Assembly: GCF_030077735.1 (NCBI RefSeq)
Contig: NZ_JASJEU010000008.1
Location: 1 to 64,000 of the forward strand
Source: Gordonibacter faecis
GTDB taxonomy: Bacteria; Actinomycetota; Coriobacteriia; Coriobacteriales; Eggerthellaceae
Length of the DNA: 64,000 bases
Direction: 5' to 3'
Shown here: piece after piece, positions 50,774-59,028 of the stretch
Position numbering within the stretch: the stretch's first letter is position 1
Layout of the letters: the number at the start of each line of letters is the position of its first letter
Position numbers and translations under genes: made by a program
Notes under the pieces: generated by a model
What the model was told of the DNA's origin: nothing
The model's database searches: none
What the model saw: the letters and a program-made list of their open reading frames with translations, nothing else

Positions 50774-51254
50774 ATATGACTGGATCATGATAGCGCATAG
50801 AGTTTCATTTGTCTAACTTAAAATCGGACACCTTTCATACGAGAAAACGGGGACGAGCGGCTCGCTGAATCAAAATGTGGGCTCGTCGCTTAATTCGCAT
50901 CGCCTACGCTATCGCTCAGCCAACGACCTTATGCCAACCCAATCGAAGGGTGTTTCCCCAAGAGTGAAGGAATCACGAGCGCCTTCAGCATTAGAGGAAG
51001 CGCCGCGCGGTCCATTCGACACGATCAGAACGGGTACGCCGCTTCCCAAAACGGCGAAAAGAACCCCGAGCCGCAGCGGAAGGGAGTACGGTGCGAGAAA
51101 CGCGCGGCCGGCATCGCCCCTCCGCGAAACCCCCGGCCGCGTAGCACGGATCGGGCGCGCCCGCAACCGTGCGGGCTACCCTGGGGCATCGTTGCGCCGC
51201 GGCGCAGACCCGCCCAGAATGGGCGCGCACGGCGGAGACGAAGGAGGGATGACG
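50774..51254. other. Non-coding interval before the excision/integration genes
   Basis: About 480 bases hold the importer promoter on the minus strand and the leader of the excisionase-like gene on the plus strand. The first 150 bases are AT-richer than the rest. I see no convincing gene. A plus-strand open frame joins in frame to the excisionase-like gene but is Arg- and Pro-rich and lacks a ribosome site. Confidence 0.45.
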
Positions 51255-51515
51255 ATGGATGCAATAGGAGAGCTGAGAGTCGACGTGGAGCGGCTGCGGG
51301 CCGCGGACCCCGAGGGGCTCTACCTGTTCATGATGCGGGACTACCCCTACATGATGACGCCCGACCAGGTGGCGGAGTTCACGAACACGACCGGCCAAGA
51401 GGTGAGGCGCCTTCTCAGGCGCGGGGAGATGCGCGGGTGCCGCGTGGGCGTCAAGTGGCTCGTCCCCAAGATCTCGCTGCTCGACTACCTCTACGGGCGA
51501 AGGCGCGCGGAGTAG
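51255..51515 (+). CDS. Excisionase-like small DNA-binding protein
   Basis: This 86-residue protein has an MerR/excisionase-type helix-turn-helix (MTPDQVAEFTNTTGQEVRRL then LRRGEMRGCRVGVKWLVPKI). It resembles the helix-turn-helix_17 type found in recombination directionality factors. The ATG at 51255 has AAGGAGG seven bases upstream; ATG 51249 is too close to it. It lies 12 bases before the integrase, which is the usual arrangement of xis and int in an ICE. It probably controls excision. Confidence 0.83.
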   Translation: MDAIGELRVDVERLRAADPEGLYLFMMRDYPYMMTPDQVAEFTNTTGQEVRRLLRRGEMRGCRVGVKWLVPKISLLDYLYGRRRAE

Positions 51516-51527
51516 CGGGGCGCGACC

Positions 51528-52919
51528 GTGGCGAGGCTCTTCTGCGACAAGCCCTACAACCTCGACGAGGCGGCCGCCAGGCGAGGCGTCCCGCGCCGCA
51601 AGCGCGGCGACTCCCGCACGACCGCCTACGAGCTCACGATCCGCGTCCCCGAGGAGTTCCGCCGCTACTTCGGCGGGAAGAAGAAGCTGACGCGGACCGT
51701 GTTCGCCCTCAACAAGCGGGTCGACCTCAAGGGAAAGGTCAAGGACTTCGAGGACGAGAAGAGCGCCGAGCTGGACCTCGCGCTCGAGGCGGACGGGAAG
51801 GACCCCGCCACGCTCGCGCCGCGAGCCTTCGCGGAGATGCCCTTCGGCGAGTACTGCCGCCGCTACGTCGAGCGGCGCACCGGCGTGGTGGCGAAGGGGA
51901 CGACCGTCAACGAGCGGCGCTACCTCGCCTACGCGAGGGCGACCCTGGGCGAGATCCCCCTCAAGGACCTCACCGCCGACGACGTCGAGCGGTGCCTGCT
52001 CGCGGTGCCGCGGCTCTCCGAGGAATGGGCCGCCGAGCACAGGAGGCGGCTCGAGGAGAACCGCGCGAGGAAGTGGCGCGAGGGGAACCACCGCAGGCAG
52101 AAGCCCTTCGGCCCCCTGCGGGTCGCCGGCCCCCAGATGCAGAACAAGGTTCTCAAGTTCGTGCGCGAGGTGCTCAACGACGCGCTCGACCGGGAGCACG
52201 TGACGAAGAACGTCGCGAAGAAGCGCTTCCTCTCAAAGGGCTTCAGGAAGGGCAAGCCGCTGATCGACCCCCTCATGGAGGACGAGGCCGGGCGGTTCCT
52301 GCGCGAGGCCTCGCTCCTCCCGACGGGCGCGCTGAAGGTCGCGGTGCTCGTCCTGTTCGCCACCGGCATGCGGCCCGAAGAGATGCTCGCGCTGCGCGTG
52401 GGCAGCTTCTCCCCCGCCGACGCGGAACGCGGCCGGGACGCCGAGCTCCGCATCGTCGCCGCGCTGCGCGACGGCGAGATCGAGGGCTTCACGAAGTCCG
52501 ACAGCTCCATGAGGACGGTGCCCGTCGACTCCTACACGGCCTCCGTGATAGAGGAGTGGATCGAGGCGAAGAGGGCGGACCTGGCGGAGATGGGGCTCGT
52601 CATGAACAGCGCGACGCCGCTGCTGGGCACCGCGGGCAGGCCGTGGCCGTACGAGAGCTTCCGCAACGAGTGGGGCCGGTTCATCGAGCGGGCGGGGTTC
52701 AAGGGCATGCGGCCCTACGCGCTTCGCCACACGTTCGCGACCATCAACCTCGCGCGCGGCGAGAACGTCAAGACCATCTCGGTGCTGCTCGGGCACGCCG
52801 ACGCGTCCTACACGCTCGACCTGTACGTCGGCTACATCCCGTCGACGACCAGGGGGCTCGCGGACCGCTACGTCGGGGGCCTCGCCCCCGAGCTCGCCGA
52901 GTCGCCGAAGGCCGCCTGA
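51528..52919 (+). CDS. Tyrosine recombinase integrase
   Basis: This 463-residue integrase has an N-terminal arm and SAM-like core-binding domain, and a C-terminal catalytic domain with Arg in TGMRPEEML, the His-x-x-Arg-type box YALRHTFATINL (HxxR region), the second His in LLGHADASYT and the nucleophile Tyr in LDLYVGYIP. It starts at GTG. It ends 87 bases before a complete tRNA-Gly gene and about 340 bases before the tRNA half-site that I take as the attachment site. It is expected to integrate and excise the element at tRNA-Gly(CCC). Confidence 0.92.
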   Translation: MARLFCDKPYNLDEAAARRGVPRRKRGDSRTTAYELTIRVPEEFRRYFGGKKKLTRTVFALNKRVDLKGKVKDFEDEKSAELDLALEADGKDPATLAPRAFAEMPFGEYCRRYVERRTGVVAKGTTVNERRYLAYARATLGEIPLKDLTADDVERCLLAVPRLSEEWAAEHRRRLEENRARKWREGNHRRQKPFGPLRVAGPQMQNKVLKFVREVLNDALDREHVTKNVAKKRFLSKGFRKGKPLIDPLMEDEAGRFLREASLLPTGALKVAVLVLFATGMRPEEMLALRVGSFSPADAERGRDAELRIVAALRDGEIEGFTKSDSSMRTVPVDSYTASVIEEWIEAKRADLAEMGLVMNSATPLLGTAGRPWPYESFRNEWGRFIERAGFKGMRPYALRHTFATINLARGENVKTISVLLGHADASYTLDLYVGYIPSTTRGLADRYVGGLAPELAESPKAA

Positions 52920-52985
52920 CGGGGGCGCGTCCTGCGGATTGTTTGAAGGAGGGAGGATTCTCGATGAGACGACGCCGCGATGCGC

Positions 52986-52991
52986 TATACT
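52986..52991 (+). promoter_or_regulatory. Probable -10 box of the element tRNA-Gly
   Basis: TATACT lies 15 bases before the mature 5' end of the tRNA. No convincing -35 box is seen at the usual distance, so the promoter may be weak, or the tRNA may also be transcribed from the integrase promoter. Confidence 0.4.
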
Positions 52992-53006
52992 ATCGCTCGC
53001 TGAATC

Positions 53007-53080
53007 GCGGGCGTGATTCAATGGTAGAATTTCAGCTTCCCAAGCTGACCACGCGGGTTCGATTCCCGTCGCCCGCTCCA
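53007..53080 (+). tRNA. tRNA-Gly (anticodon CCC), element-borne
   Basis: This 74-base gene folds perfectly: acceptor GCGGGCG/CGCCCGC, D-stem ATTC/GAAT, anticodon stem TCAGC/GCTGA with loop TTCCCAA (anticodon CCC), T-stem GCGGG/CCCGT, and an encoded CCA. It lies between the integrase and the tRNA half at 53256-53302, which has a different sequence (TTCGAGT T-loop, CACCCGC acceptor). So it is not the chromosomal gene. I infer that it is carried by the element to replace the gene it interrupts. Confidence 0.93.
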
Positions 53081-53091
53081 TCGCCTCCACA

Positions 53092-53123
53092 CGGGCACCG
53101 CATTCCGAGCGGTGCCCGTTTTT
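53092..53123 (+). terminator. Terminator after tRNA-Gly
   Basis: The stem CGGGCACCGC/GCGGTGCCCG has a seven-base loop and is followed by TTTTT, a textbook intrinsic terminator 11 bases after the tRNA CCA. Confidence 0.85.
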
Positions 53124-53255
53124 CGTCGAAAAGGGTATTCAAGCCCCCGGGGCTGTCCAGTATAATTTCCAGTAGATAGCGTATTGTGGGTATGCATCTT
53201 GCGATAAGACCAGGTCGGAGTTACGCGTGTTTCCGATGCCTTCAGTAAGCGGACG

Positions 53256-53302
53256 GCTTCCCAAGCTTGTATTCGCGGGTTCGAGTCCCGTCACCCGCTC
53301 CA
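53256..53302 (+). other. 3' half of chromosomal tRNA-Gly(CCC), probable right attachment site
   Basis: The sequence from GCTTCCCAAGCTTG through TTCGAGTCCCGT and CACCCGC to TCCA is the complete 3' half of a tRNA-Gly(CCC). The sequence to its left (GTAAGCGGACG) cannot form the D-arm or acceptor stem, so the gene is broken at the anticodon stem-loop. The 12 bases GCTTCCCAAGCT also occur in the intact tRNA at 53035-53046. This is what remains when a tyrosine integrase crosses over in the anticodon loop. The chromosome resumes here. Confidence 0.82.
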
Positions 53303-53312
53303 TGAACCTACT

Positions 53313-53338
53313 ATCCAAGCTTCGTGCTTGGATTTTTT
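53313..53338 (+). terminator. Terminator after the tRNA half
   Basis: ATCCAAGC and GCTTGGAT form a stem with a five-base loop, followed by six T. It would have been the terminator of the original chromosomal tRNA-Gly gene. Confidence 0.85.
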
Positions 53339-53360
53339 GTATAAGGACTGAGGTAACAAT

Positions 53361-54071
53361 ATGGAACCAACGACCACTTCCGTATCCGCCGAATCCGCCA
53401 CGTCGTCCGCGCCCTCGCCCGCGGGCTCTTTCGAGGCGTTTGTCTTTGACTTGGACGGTACGCTGCTCGACACATTGCCTGACCTGGTGGTACTCACGAA
53501 TGCGGTACTGCGCGACGCAGGCTTTCCTGAGCGTACGCCAGCAGAAATACTCAGCTTCGTGGGCAATGGCGTGAAGGCGCTCATGTATCAGGCGGTGCCG
53601 GCCGATGCCGATGAAGCCGCTGTTGAACAGGCTATGGAGCGCTGGAAGGCCCTCTACCCCGACTACGGCCACAAGCTGACCAAACCCTATGCTGGCATCC
53701 CTGCGCTGCTGGATGAACTCAAGCAGCGCGGCGTGAAGTTGGGCGTGCTGTCGAACAAGTTTGACGAAGGCGTGCAGGATGTCATCGCAACCTATCTGCC
53801 TGACACCTTCGACACCGTGCATGGCGAATGTGCCGACATCCCGCGCAAGCCCGACCCAACGGGGCTTTTGCGTACAGCTCGCGAACTGGTGGTGGAACCC
53901 GCGCACCTGATGTATGTGGGCGACTCGCCGAACGACGTTGCGGTGTCACGTAATGCGGGCACACTCGTTGCAGCGGTGACCTGGGGATATCATGATGCCG
54001 AAAGTCTGAAGGCTATCCAGCCTGACTTTCTCATCGACGATCCGCGCGAACTGCTGCACCTCGTGCGCTAA
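53361..54071 (+). CDS. gph: HAD-family phosphatase, phosphoglycolate phosphatase-like
   Basis: This 236-residue hydrolase has all HAD motifs: FDLDGTLLDT (nucleophile Asp near residue 30), LSNKFDEG (motif II), Lys in PRKPDPTG (motif III) and VGDSPNDVAVSRNAG (motif IV). The alpha-helical cap between motifs I and II is of the Gph/PGMB type. The usual substrate is 2-phosphoglycolate, but such enzymes are often promiscuous. It is the first chromosomal gene after the element and uses more A/T at third positions than the element genes. The first 25 residues are an unconserved Ser/Thr-rich extension. Confidence 0.87.
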   Translation: MEPTTTSVSAESATSSAPSPAGSFEAFVFDLDGTLLDTLPDLVVLTNAVLRDAGFPERTPAEILSFVGNGVKALMYQAVPADADEAAVEQAMERWKALYPDYGHKLTKPYAGIPALLDELKQRGVKLGVLSNKFDEGVQDVIATYLPDTFDTVHGECADIPRKPDPTGLLRTARELVVEPAHLMYVGDSPNDVAVSRNAGTLVAAVTWGYHDAESLKAIQPDFLIDDPRELLHLVR

Positions 54072-54092
54072 CCGCTCATACTAAGGTAGCCC

Positions 54093-54677
54093 GTGCACAG
54101 CGCCCCTAACAACCAGTCGCGCAACCAGCATCAGTCCCTCGTCGCACCCCCGGTACTCGCAGCGCCTGCACCCACGCCCACGCGCGCCTCATCCCGCTAC
54201 ACCCTTATTAGCTGGGTGCTCGTCGTGGTGTGGGCCGGCTTCATTTTTTTCATGTCGTCAAATTCCGACACAGGTCTCAACGAGGGTCTCGGTCTCTTCT
54301 CGCGCATCTTTCAAGATTTGAAGGCGTTCCAAGCCCAGCTGTTCGGGCCCGACGCGGACGTCATATCATCTCTCGCGCACTTCTGCGAATACACGGTGTT
54401 CGGCGCGCTGCTGGCGAATGCGCTGCGTTGCCATCTGCCGCTCGGGCGCGCCTGCCTGCTGGCCATTGTGTGTGCCAGCTTCTACGGCGTCACTGACGAA
54501 CTTCACCAGCTCTTCGTGCCTGGGCGTATGTGTGATCCTCTGGATTGGCTCGTTGATACCTTCGGCGCCAGCCTTGGCTCCGGTCTGGCCTTCCTCTGGT
54601 TCCGCCGCCGCGCTCGCATACGCTCCAGCGTCGACAGCGCAACCTGCGCCGCCGCCAACTCTCGCGCTCGCCGCTAA
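54093..54677 (+). CDS. VanZ-like membrane protein
   Basis: This 194-residue protein starts at GTG and has about four helices. The VanZ signature is visible: WAGFIFFMSSNSDTGL near the start, HFCEYTVFGALLANAL in the middle, and YGVTDELHQLFVPGRMCDPLDWLVDTFGASLG (with the conserved DE-HQ and D--D acidic residues) in the second half. VanZ-type proteins are linked to glycopeptide tolerance and envelope processes, but the biochemical function is unclear. It overlaps the convergent XRE gene by 4 bases. Confidence 0.87.
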   Translation: MHSAPNNQSRNQHQSLVAPPVLAAPAPTPTRASSRYTLISWVLVVVWAGFIFFMSSNSDTGLNEGLGLFSRIFQDLKAFQAQLFGPDADVISSLAHFCEYTVFGALLANALRCHLPLGRACLLAIVCASFYGVTDELHQLFVPGRMCDPLDWLVDTFGASLGSGLAFLWFRRRARIRSSVDSATCAAANSRARR

Positions 54678-54991
54678 CCCAAGCGCGCGTGTCCTTCGCG
54701 TCGCGTGCGCGCTTCGGCAGCCTCCGCCGGCATTAGCAATTCCTCAAGTGACACATCCAAAGCGTCAGCCAGGCGCACAATAACCGAAAGGCGTGGATCG
54801 GCCGTTCCGTTTTCAATGCGATTGAGGAAGGGGCGTCCGATATTGGCCATCAAGGCGAACTTCTCTTTCGTCAGCTTAGCTTCCTTCCGCAAACGTGTCA
54901 CGTTGCGGCCGAGGGAGACCGCAATGAGGTCTCGCTCGCTCGTGAGCGGGGTGTGGGACAAGGGGTCGGTTTGTTCTTCGCAAAGCAGCAT
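54674..54991 (-). CDS. XRE-family transcriptional regulator
   Basis: This 105-residue regulator has a standard XRE helix-turn-helix (NVTRLRKEAKLTKEKFALMA then NIGRPFLNRIENGTADPRLS, residues 30-72) followed by a short acidic tail. It is more like chromosomal antitoxin or SinR-type regulators than the element's cassette proteins. The start MLLCEEQTDP was chosen because longer in-frame starts extend into the promoter region of the LCP gene. It lies 352 bases before the divergent LCP gene and could regulate it. Confidence 0.82.
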   Translation of the reverse strand: MLLCEEQTDPLSHTPLTSERDLIAVSLGRNVTRLRKEAKLTKEKFALMANIGRPFLNRIENGTADPRLSVIVRLADALDVSLEELLMPAEAAEARTRREGHARLG

Positions 54992-55343
54992 GATGAAAAG
55001 CCTAGCGGCTTTGACGTAAGGCGCTGTAACCACGTGATTACGTTTTGTCGAATATCTCGATACACGGTTCGTATGTGAGGTTTGTCCCCTTGGCATGCCA
55101 ATTTTATGGGGTTCACGCATCGATGATAAAATGGACAAGAACCTGTGCGGTTTGCCCATACCATCTCGGACGATGGTTGAAAGCCAGATTCCCTGGCGAA
55201 AGCGCGGCGGCCCACGATAGAACTCGCACGAGCACAAGTCTCGTTTGTGCAGGTGAAGGCAGTGGAAACGGCGGCGCATCCCGTCACCCCGCTGGCCTCT
55301 GGCACCTCCCCGAAAGTGGGGCCGAGACTGTTGAGGAGAACCT
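54992..55343. other. Intergenic region between divergent xre and LCP genes
   Basis: About 350 bases hold the divergent promoters. I see no credible gene. A strong GAGGAGAACCT ribosome site ends the interval, just before the LCP start. Confidence 0.5.
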
Positions 55344-56930
55344 ATGGCGCCACGAAACTCTCGCACCAACCGACAGGAAGCGCGCTCGTCGCGCGTACCG
55401 CAATCGGCTCGGGCGGTCCGTTCCGCAAAGGCGGCTCAGTCGGGCCGCGGTGCTGGGCAGCCCATCGACACGCAGCCCACGCGCGAGCCGGACTCACGCG
55501 CGGACGCCGCCTCGTACCGTTCGGCCTACGTGTCCGGTAGCCAGGGTCGCGACGCGAATGCCGCATACTCCCGCCAGTCGGCCATCAGCCAGTACTCTCG
55601 TTCCAACCCCCAGTATTCTACGCGCGCAAGCAAACGTATGAGCAGGGGAAAGAAAATCGCGCTGGGTGTTGTGGCCGCGCTGGTGGTAGCCGTGGTCGGC
55701 GCGGGCACCGCGTTTGCGTTCTACATTAACTCTATTAACGCTGAACTCGGGGGCAACAAGTCGAGCGATGAAATGAAGGCAATCCAGGATGTGCTAACTC
55801 CATCGAAAAGTTTTGACCAGCCGTTTTACATGATGCTCATCGGCTCCGACAAGCGAGAGGGTGACGAAGCGGCGGGTGCGCGCTCCGACACGAACATCGT
55901 CGTGCGTGTTGACCCGAAAGCCAACCAGGCCACCATGCTTTCCATCCCGCGCGACACCATGATTGACATCGACGGCTACGGCCGCAATAAGTTCAACGCG
56001 GCTTACAATTACGGTGGCGCTCCCTCCAGTATTCGTGAGGCAAAACAGCTGCTCAACGTGGATATTTCCCACTATGCCGAGGTCAACTTCGAAAAGCTAG
56101 TGGAGTTGGTGGATGTCGTGGGCGGCGTGGACGTGATGGTGGACGAACGCATCGACGACCCGGACGCCGACAACACTACCGACAACCCCTACGGCAAGCG
56201 CATCATTATTGAAGAAGGCCAGCAGCATCTCGACGGCGAGGCCGCGCTCGTGTTCGCCCGCAGCCGCGCCTATGTTGATGGCGATTTCACGCGGACCGCC
56301 AATCAGCGCAAACTCATTATGGCTCTGGTGGAGAAGGTACTCTCGCTGCCGGTGACGGAGCTGCCTGGCGTCATCCAGAGCGCCGCAAAGTGCGTGAATA
56401 CCGACCTGTCGGTGACCGACATCGTGAACTTGGCGCAGCAGTTCAAAGACGCGGGCGACCTGACCATCTACTCGGCTATGGTGCCTTCGGTTATTCCGGA
56501 CTTCCTGATTGACGGTGTATCCTACGTGTTCAACGTGCCTGAAACCACTAAGGAGATGGTGAAGGTGGTCGAACAGGGCGGCGACCCGAACACGGTCGTG
56601 GTAACGCCCGAGGCTGAGGCGTCGGCGAAGGCGCAGTACAGCGGCTACGGTGGCGGCAGCAGCGGCAGCACCTATGGGTTGAACAGCGCAAACGACAACT
56701 CTGGCTACTATAATCCCAGCACCTACAGCGACGGCACCTCGGATGGCGGCTCCGGCTACGGCACCGGCGGCGGAACCGACGTGCCCTCCGGCGACGATAC
56801 AGCAGGTGGCGGCTCGGGTTACGACCCCGGCTATGATCCTGGCTACGACCCCGGCTACGATCCTGGAATCTCCGATGGTGGCACTGGCGGTTTGGACGAA
56901 ACCGGCGGCACCGCAGAACCCCTCGCCTAG
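55344..56930 (+). CDS. LytR-CpsA-Psr (LCP) family protein with a repetitive tail
   Basis: This 528-residue protein attaches glycopolymers to peptidoglycan. After a basic, Ser/Arg-rich cytoplasmic part of about 100 residues comes one membrane helix (ALGVVAALVVAVVGAGTAFA) and the LCP domain (about residues 160-330) with its conserved SDTNIVVRVDP, MLSIPRDTMIDIDGYG, KFNAAYNYGG and FARSRAYVDGDFTRTANQRK blocks. These supply the Asp and Arg residues that bind the pyrophosphate. The last 130 residues are low-complexity, ending in four YDPG repeats. The epimerase and phosphohexomutase nearby fit envelope polymer synthesis. Confidence 0.93.
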   Translation: MAPRNSRTNRQEARSSRVPQSARAVRSAKAAQSGRGAGQPIDTQPTREPDSRADAASYRSAYVSGSQGRDANAAYSRQSAISQYSRSNPQYSTRASKRMSRGKKIALGVVAALVVAVVGAGTAFAFYINSINAELGGNKSSDEMKAIQDVLTPSKSFDQPFYMMLIGSDKREGDEAAGARSDTNIVVRVDPKANQATMLSIPRDTMIDIDGYGRNKFNAAYNYGGAPSSIREAKQLLNVDISHYAEVNFEKLVELVDVVGGVDVMVDERIDDPDADNTTDNPYGKRIIIEEGQQHLDGEAALVFARSRAYVDGDFTRTANQRKLIMALVEKVLSLPVTELPGVIQSAAKCVNTDLSVTDIVNLAQQFKDAGDLTIYSAMVPSVIPDFLIDGVSYVFNVPETTKEMVKVVEQGGDPNTVVVTPEAEASAKAQYSGYGGGSSGSTYGLNSANDNSGYYNPSTYSDGTSDGGSGYGTGGGTDVPSGDDTAGGGSGYDPGYDPGYDPGYDPGISDGGTGGLDETGGTAEPLA

Positions 56931-57047
56931 TTCGCTCTCGCGTGAGCGGTGGTTGCATTTTCCCGCGGCGCAGCCCATACTTGATATCCACACGATGGGG
57001 CCCACCGTGCTCCGCGCAGACACATCAAAAGGGCGAAGGATGCGGGT

Positions 57048-58904
57048 ATGGGTACGGCGAACGAAAGCGATCATCACCACAAGCGAACCCCGCGTCGCCC
57101 TGGAGCATTTTCCGCTCGCGCGCTGGCCATCTTGGTGAGTTCCATCCTGCTGGTAGCCGCCGTTGTGGCCATCGTGTTCGATCTTTACTCAATGTCTCTC
57201 AGTGACGAATTCAACAAGATGTCGGCTGAGGGCATGAACGACTTCACCACCGCTCAAAAGGTGGAAGTTGAAGCGTCCATCAGGGAAGTCTCTAGCTCCC
57301 TGTCCACCATTCGTACGCTGGCTGAAGCCTCCGATATCGACCCCGAGGGTGCTGCGTTTGCCAATTTCCTCGCCGCGTGGAACGAACGGCGCTCGTATCA
57401 GGTCACGTACGCCAGCATCGAGTCCCTCAAAGAAGGCCTCAAAACCTCCGCCATTCCGGAACGCGATGAGCACACGCTGGAACTGCTCGAAAACGGGGAA
57501 AGTATCGTCTCAGATGTGCGCAAGTCGCATCGCCTCAACGGCTATTATTACAGCATTGCCGAGCCTGTGGTGAAAGAGGGGCACGTGGTAGGCGTGCTGC
57601 GCAGCATTGTGGACGCGCGCGGCCTGGTAACTTCCACGCAGGTCAAGTCACAAATTTCATTTCTCGGGTCGCTGCTTATCAAAAATGATGGCACCATCGT
57701 GGCCGTGTCGCAGGACATGGAGCCGCTGAATGGGCGAAGCCTCTACGACCTTCTGCAAGACTACGGTTTCGACGAGGCCGAGGTGCAGCGCATCCGCGAT
57801 AACGTTGAGAACGACTACGACGTGGCCACCATCCCTATTGGATGGCGTGACGGGCGCACCGTGTTTTTTACTTCCGTGCGGCTGAACGTGAACGGATGGA
57901 GCATCGCGAACTTCACCGAAGAAGCTTCCATGACGGAGCATTCCCAGGTTATTCTTCGCGATATGGTGGCGGCCGGTTCGGTGCTCATCGTCATCAGTGC
58001 TGCGGCGTGCATCGCGGTGGCACTGGTGCTGAGCCGCTTCCGCCAAAAAGCACGGCGCGAATCCGAGCGCTACGCCGTGCTTTCGGAATTCACCGATACG
58101 GTGCTCTTCGAATATTCCTACGCTGACGACGTGATGGAACTTTCGCCCAACGCGCGCAGCGTGTTCACGGTGGCCGCGCTGAAACGCACCGACTACCTAA
58201 AAAACGGAACGCCGCTGGTGGTAGTGCATGCCGAAGACGTGCAGAAAATTAAAGAGTTACTGGAGAATCCGGCGCCCGAGGGCGAGGTGCACACGCTCAC
58301 GTTGCAAGCGCGCTCAGCCACGGGCGAGTACCGTTGGTACACCGTCAAGTGCCGCTACCTCTACGAGAGCGACGTGCCCTACGCCGCCGTCGGCAAGATG
58401 GTGGACGTCACGCAGCAGCGCGCCGTGGAGGAACAGCTCACGTGGCGCTCGCAAATTGATGGCCTGACGAAAGCGCTCAACAAGGTAACCACCGAAGAGC
58501 GCGTGAACGAGGTGCTGGACACGTGCGAGGCAGGGCGTTTGTTTGTGATTGATGTCGACCGGTTTAAGCAGGTGAACGACCGCTACGGGCATAGCATGGG
58601 AGATAGGGTGCTTGCGGGTGTCGCACGTGTTCTGTTTGAGGTGTTTCGCCAGGACGATCCCGTCGGCCGCGTGGGCGGCGACGAATTTATCGTCTTCGCG
58701 CCCGGACTCTCAAGCGAAGAGGCTGCCGAGGAAAAGAAGGAAGCGCTGCGCGTCCAGCTGGTTACGCTCGGGCGTGAGCTGGGGGTTTCCTCGCTGTCGG
58801 CAAGCGTGGGTACGGCGCGCTATCCGGAAGACGGCGCACGGTATGAGGAACTGTTCGACGTGGCCGACCGCGCGATGTATCGCGCGAAGCACGCGCGCTC
58901 GTAG
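57048..58904 (+). CDS. Membrane diguanylate cyclase with dCache-like sensor
   Basis: This 618-residue protein makes the second messenger c-di-GMP. Two helices (about residues 25-50 and 305-325) enclose an extracytoplasmic sensor domain of the dCache type. A PAS-like domain follows (about 345-460) and then a GGDEF domain. The active-site loop is intact (GRVGGDEFIVF), and RQDD five residues before it forms the RxxD inhibitory site. The signal is unknown. No EAL domain is present. It has an average chromosomal base composition and probably its own promoter, 117 bases after the LCP gene. Confidence 0.92.
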   Translation: MGTANESDHHHKRTPRRPGAFSARALAILVSSILLVAAVVAIVFDLYSMSLSDEFNKMSAEGMNDFTTAQKVEVEASIREVSSSLSTIRTLAEASDIDPEGAAFANFLAAWNERRSYQVTYASIESLKEGLKTSAIPERDEHTLELLENGESIVSDVRKSHRLNGYYYSIAEPVVKEGHVVGVLRSIVDARGLVTSTQVKSQISFLGSLLIKNDGTIVAVSQDMEPLNGRSLYDLLQDYGFDEAEVQRIRDNVENDYDVATIPIGWRDGRTVFFTSVRLNVNGWSIANFTEEASMTEHSQVILRDMVAAGSVLIVISAAACIAVALVLSRFRQKARRESERYAVLSEFTDTVLFEYSYADDVMELSPNARSVFTVAALKRTDYLKNGTPLVVVHAEDVQKIKELLENPAPEGEVHTLTLQARSATGEYRWYTVKCRYLYESDVPYAAVGKMVDVTQQRAVEEQLTWRSQIDGLTKALNKVTTEERVNEVLDTCEAGRLFVIDVDRFKQVNDRYGHSMGDRVLAGVARVLFEVFRQDDPVGRVGGDEFIVFAPGLSSEEAAEEKKEALRVQLVTLGRELGVSSLSASVGTARYPEDGARYEELFDVADRAMYRAKHARS

Positions 58905-58963
58905 GAGCGAGCGCAGGGCACCCGGACAAGAAGGCGCCAAGGGCCGCCGCCCCCCCGCACGCA

Positions 58964-59009
58964 CAAAAAAACGACCCGCGCGCTGTGGTTTGTCAGCGTG
59001 CGGGTCGTT
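58964..59009 (-). terminator. Terminator of galE
   Basis: The stem ACGACCCGCGCGCTG/CAGCGTGCGGGTCGT, with one mismatch, is followed on the minus strand by a run of seven T (58970-58964). It ends galE transcription 20 bases after the stop and may also stop readthrough from the cyclase gene. Confidence 0.85.
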
Positions 59010-59028
59010 CGTGTTCTACCAGGAAGGC

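Noticed and set aside
53229..53302. A second complete tRNA gene ending at 53302
   Set aside because: The 74 bases before this end have no matching acceptor or D-arm (5' end GTTTCCG does not pair with CACCCGC), so only the 3' half is a tRNA.
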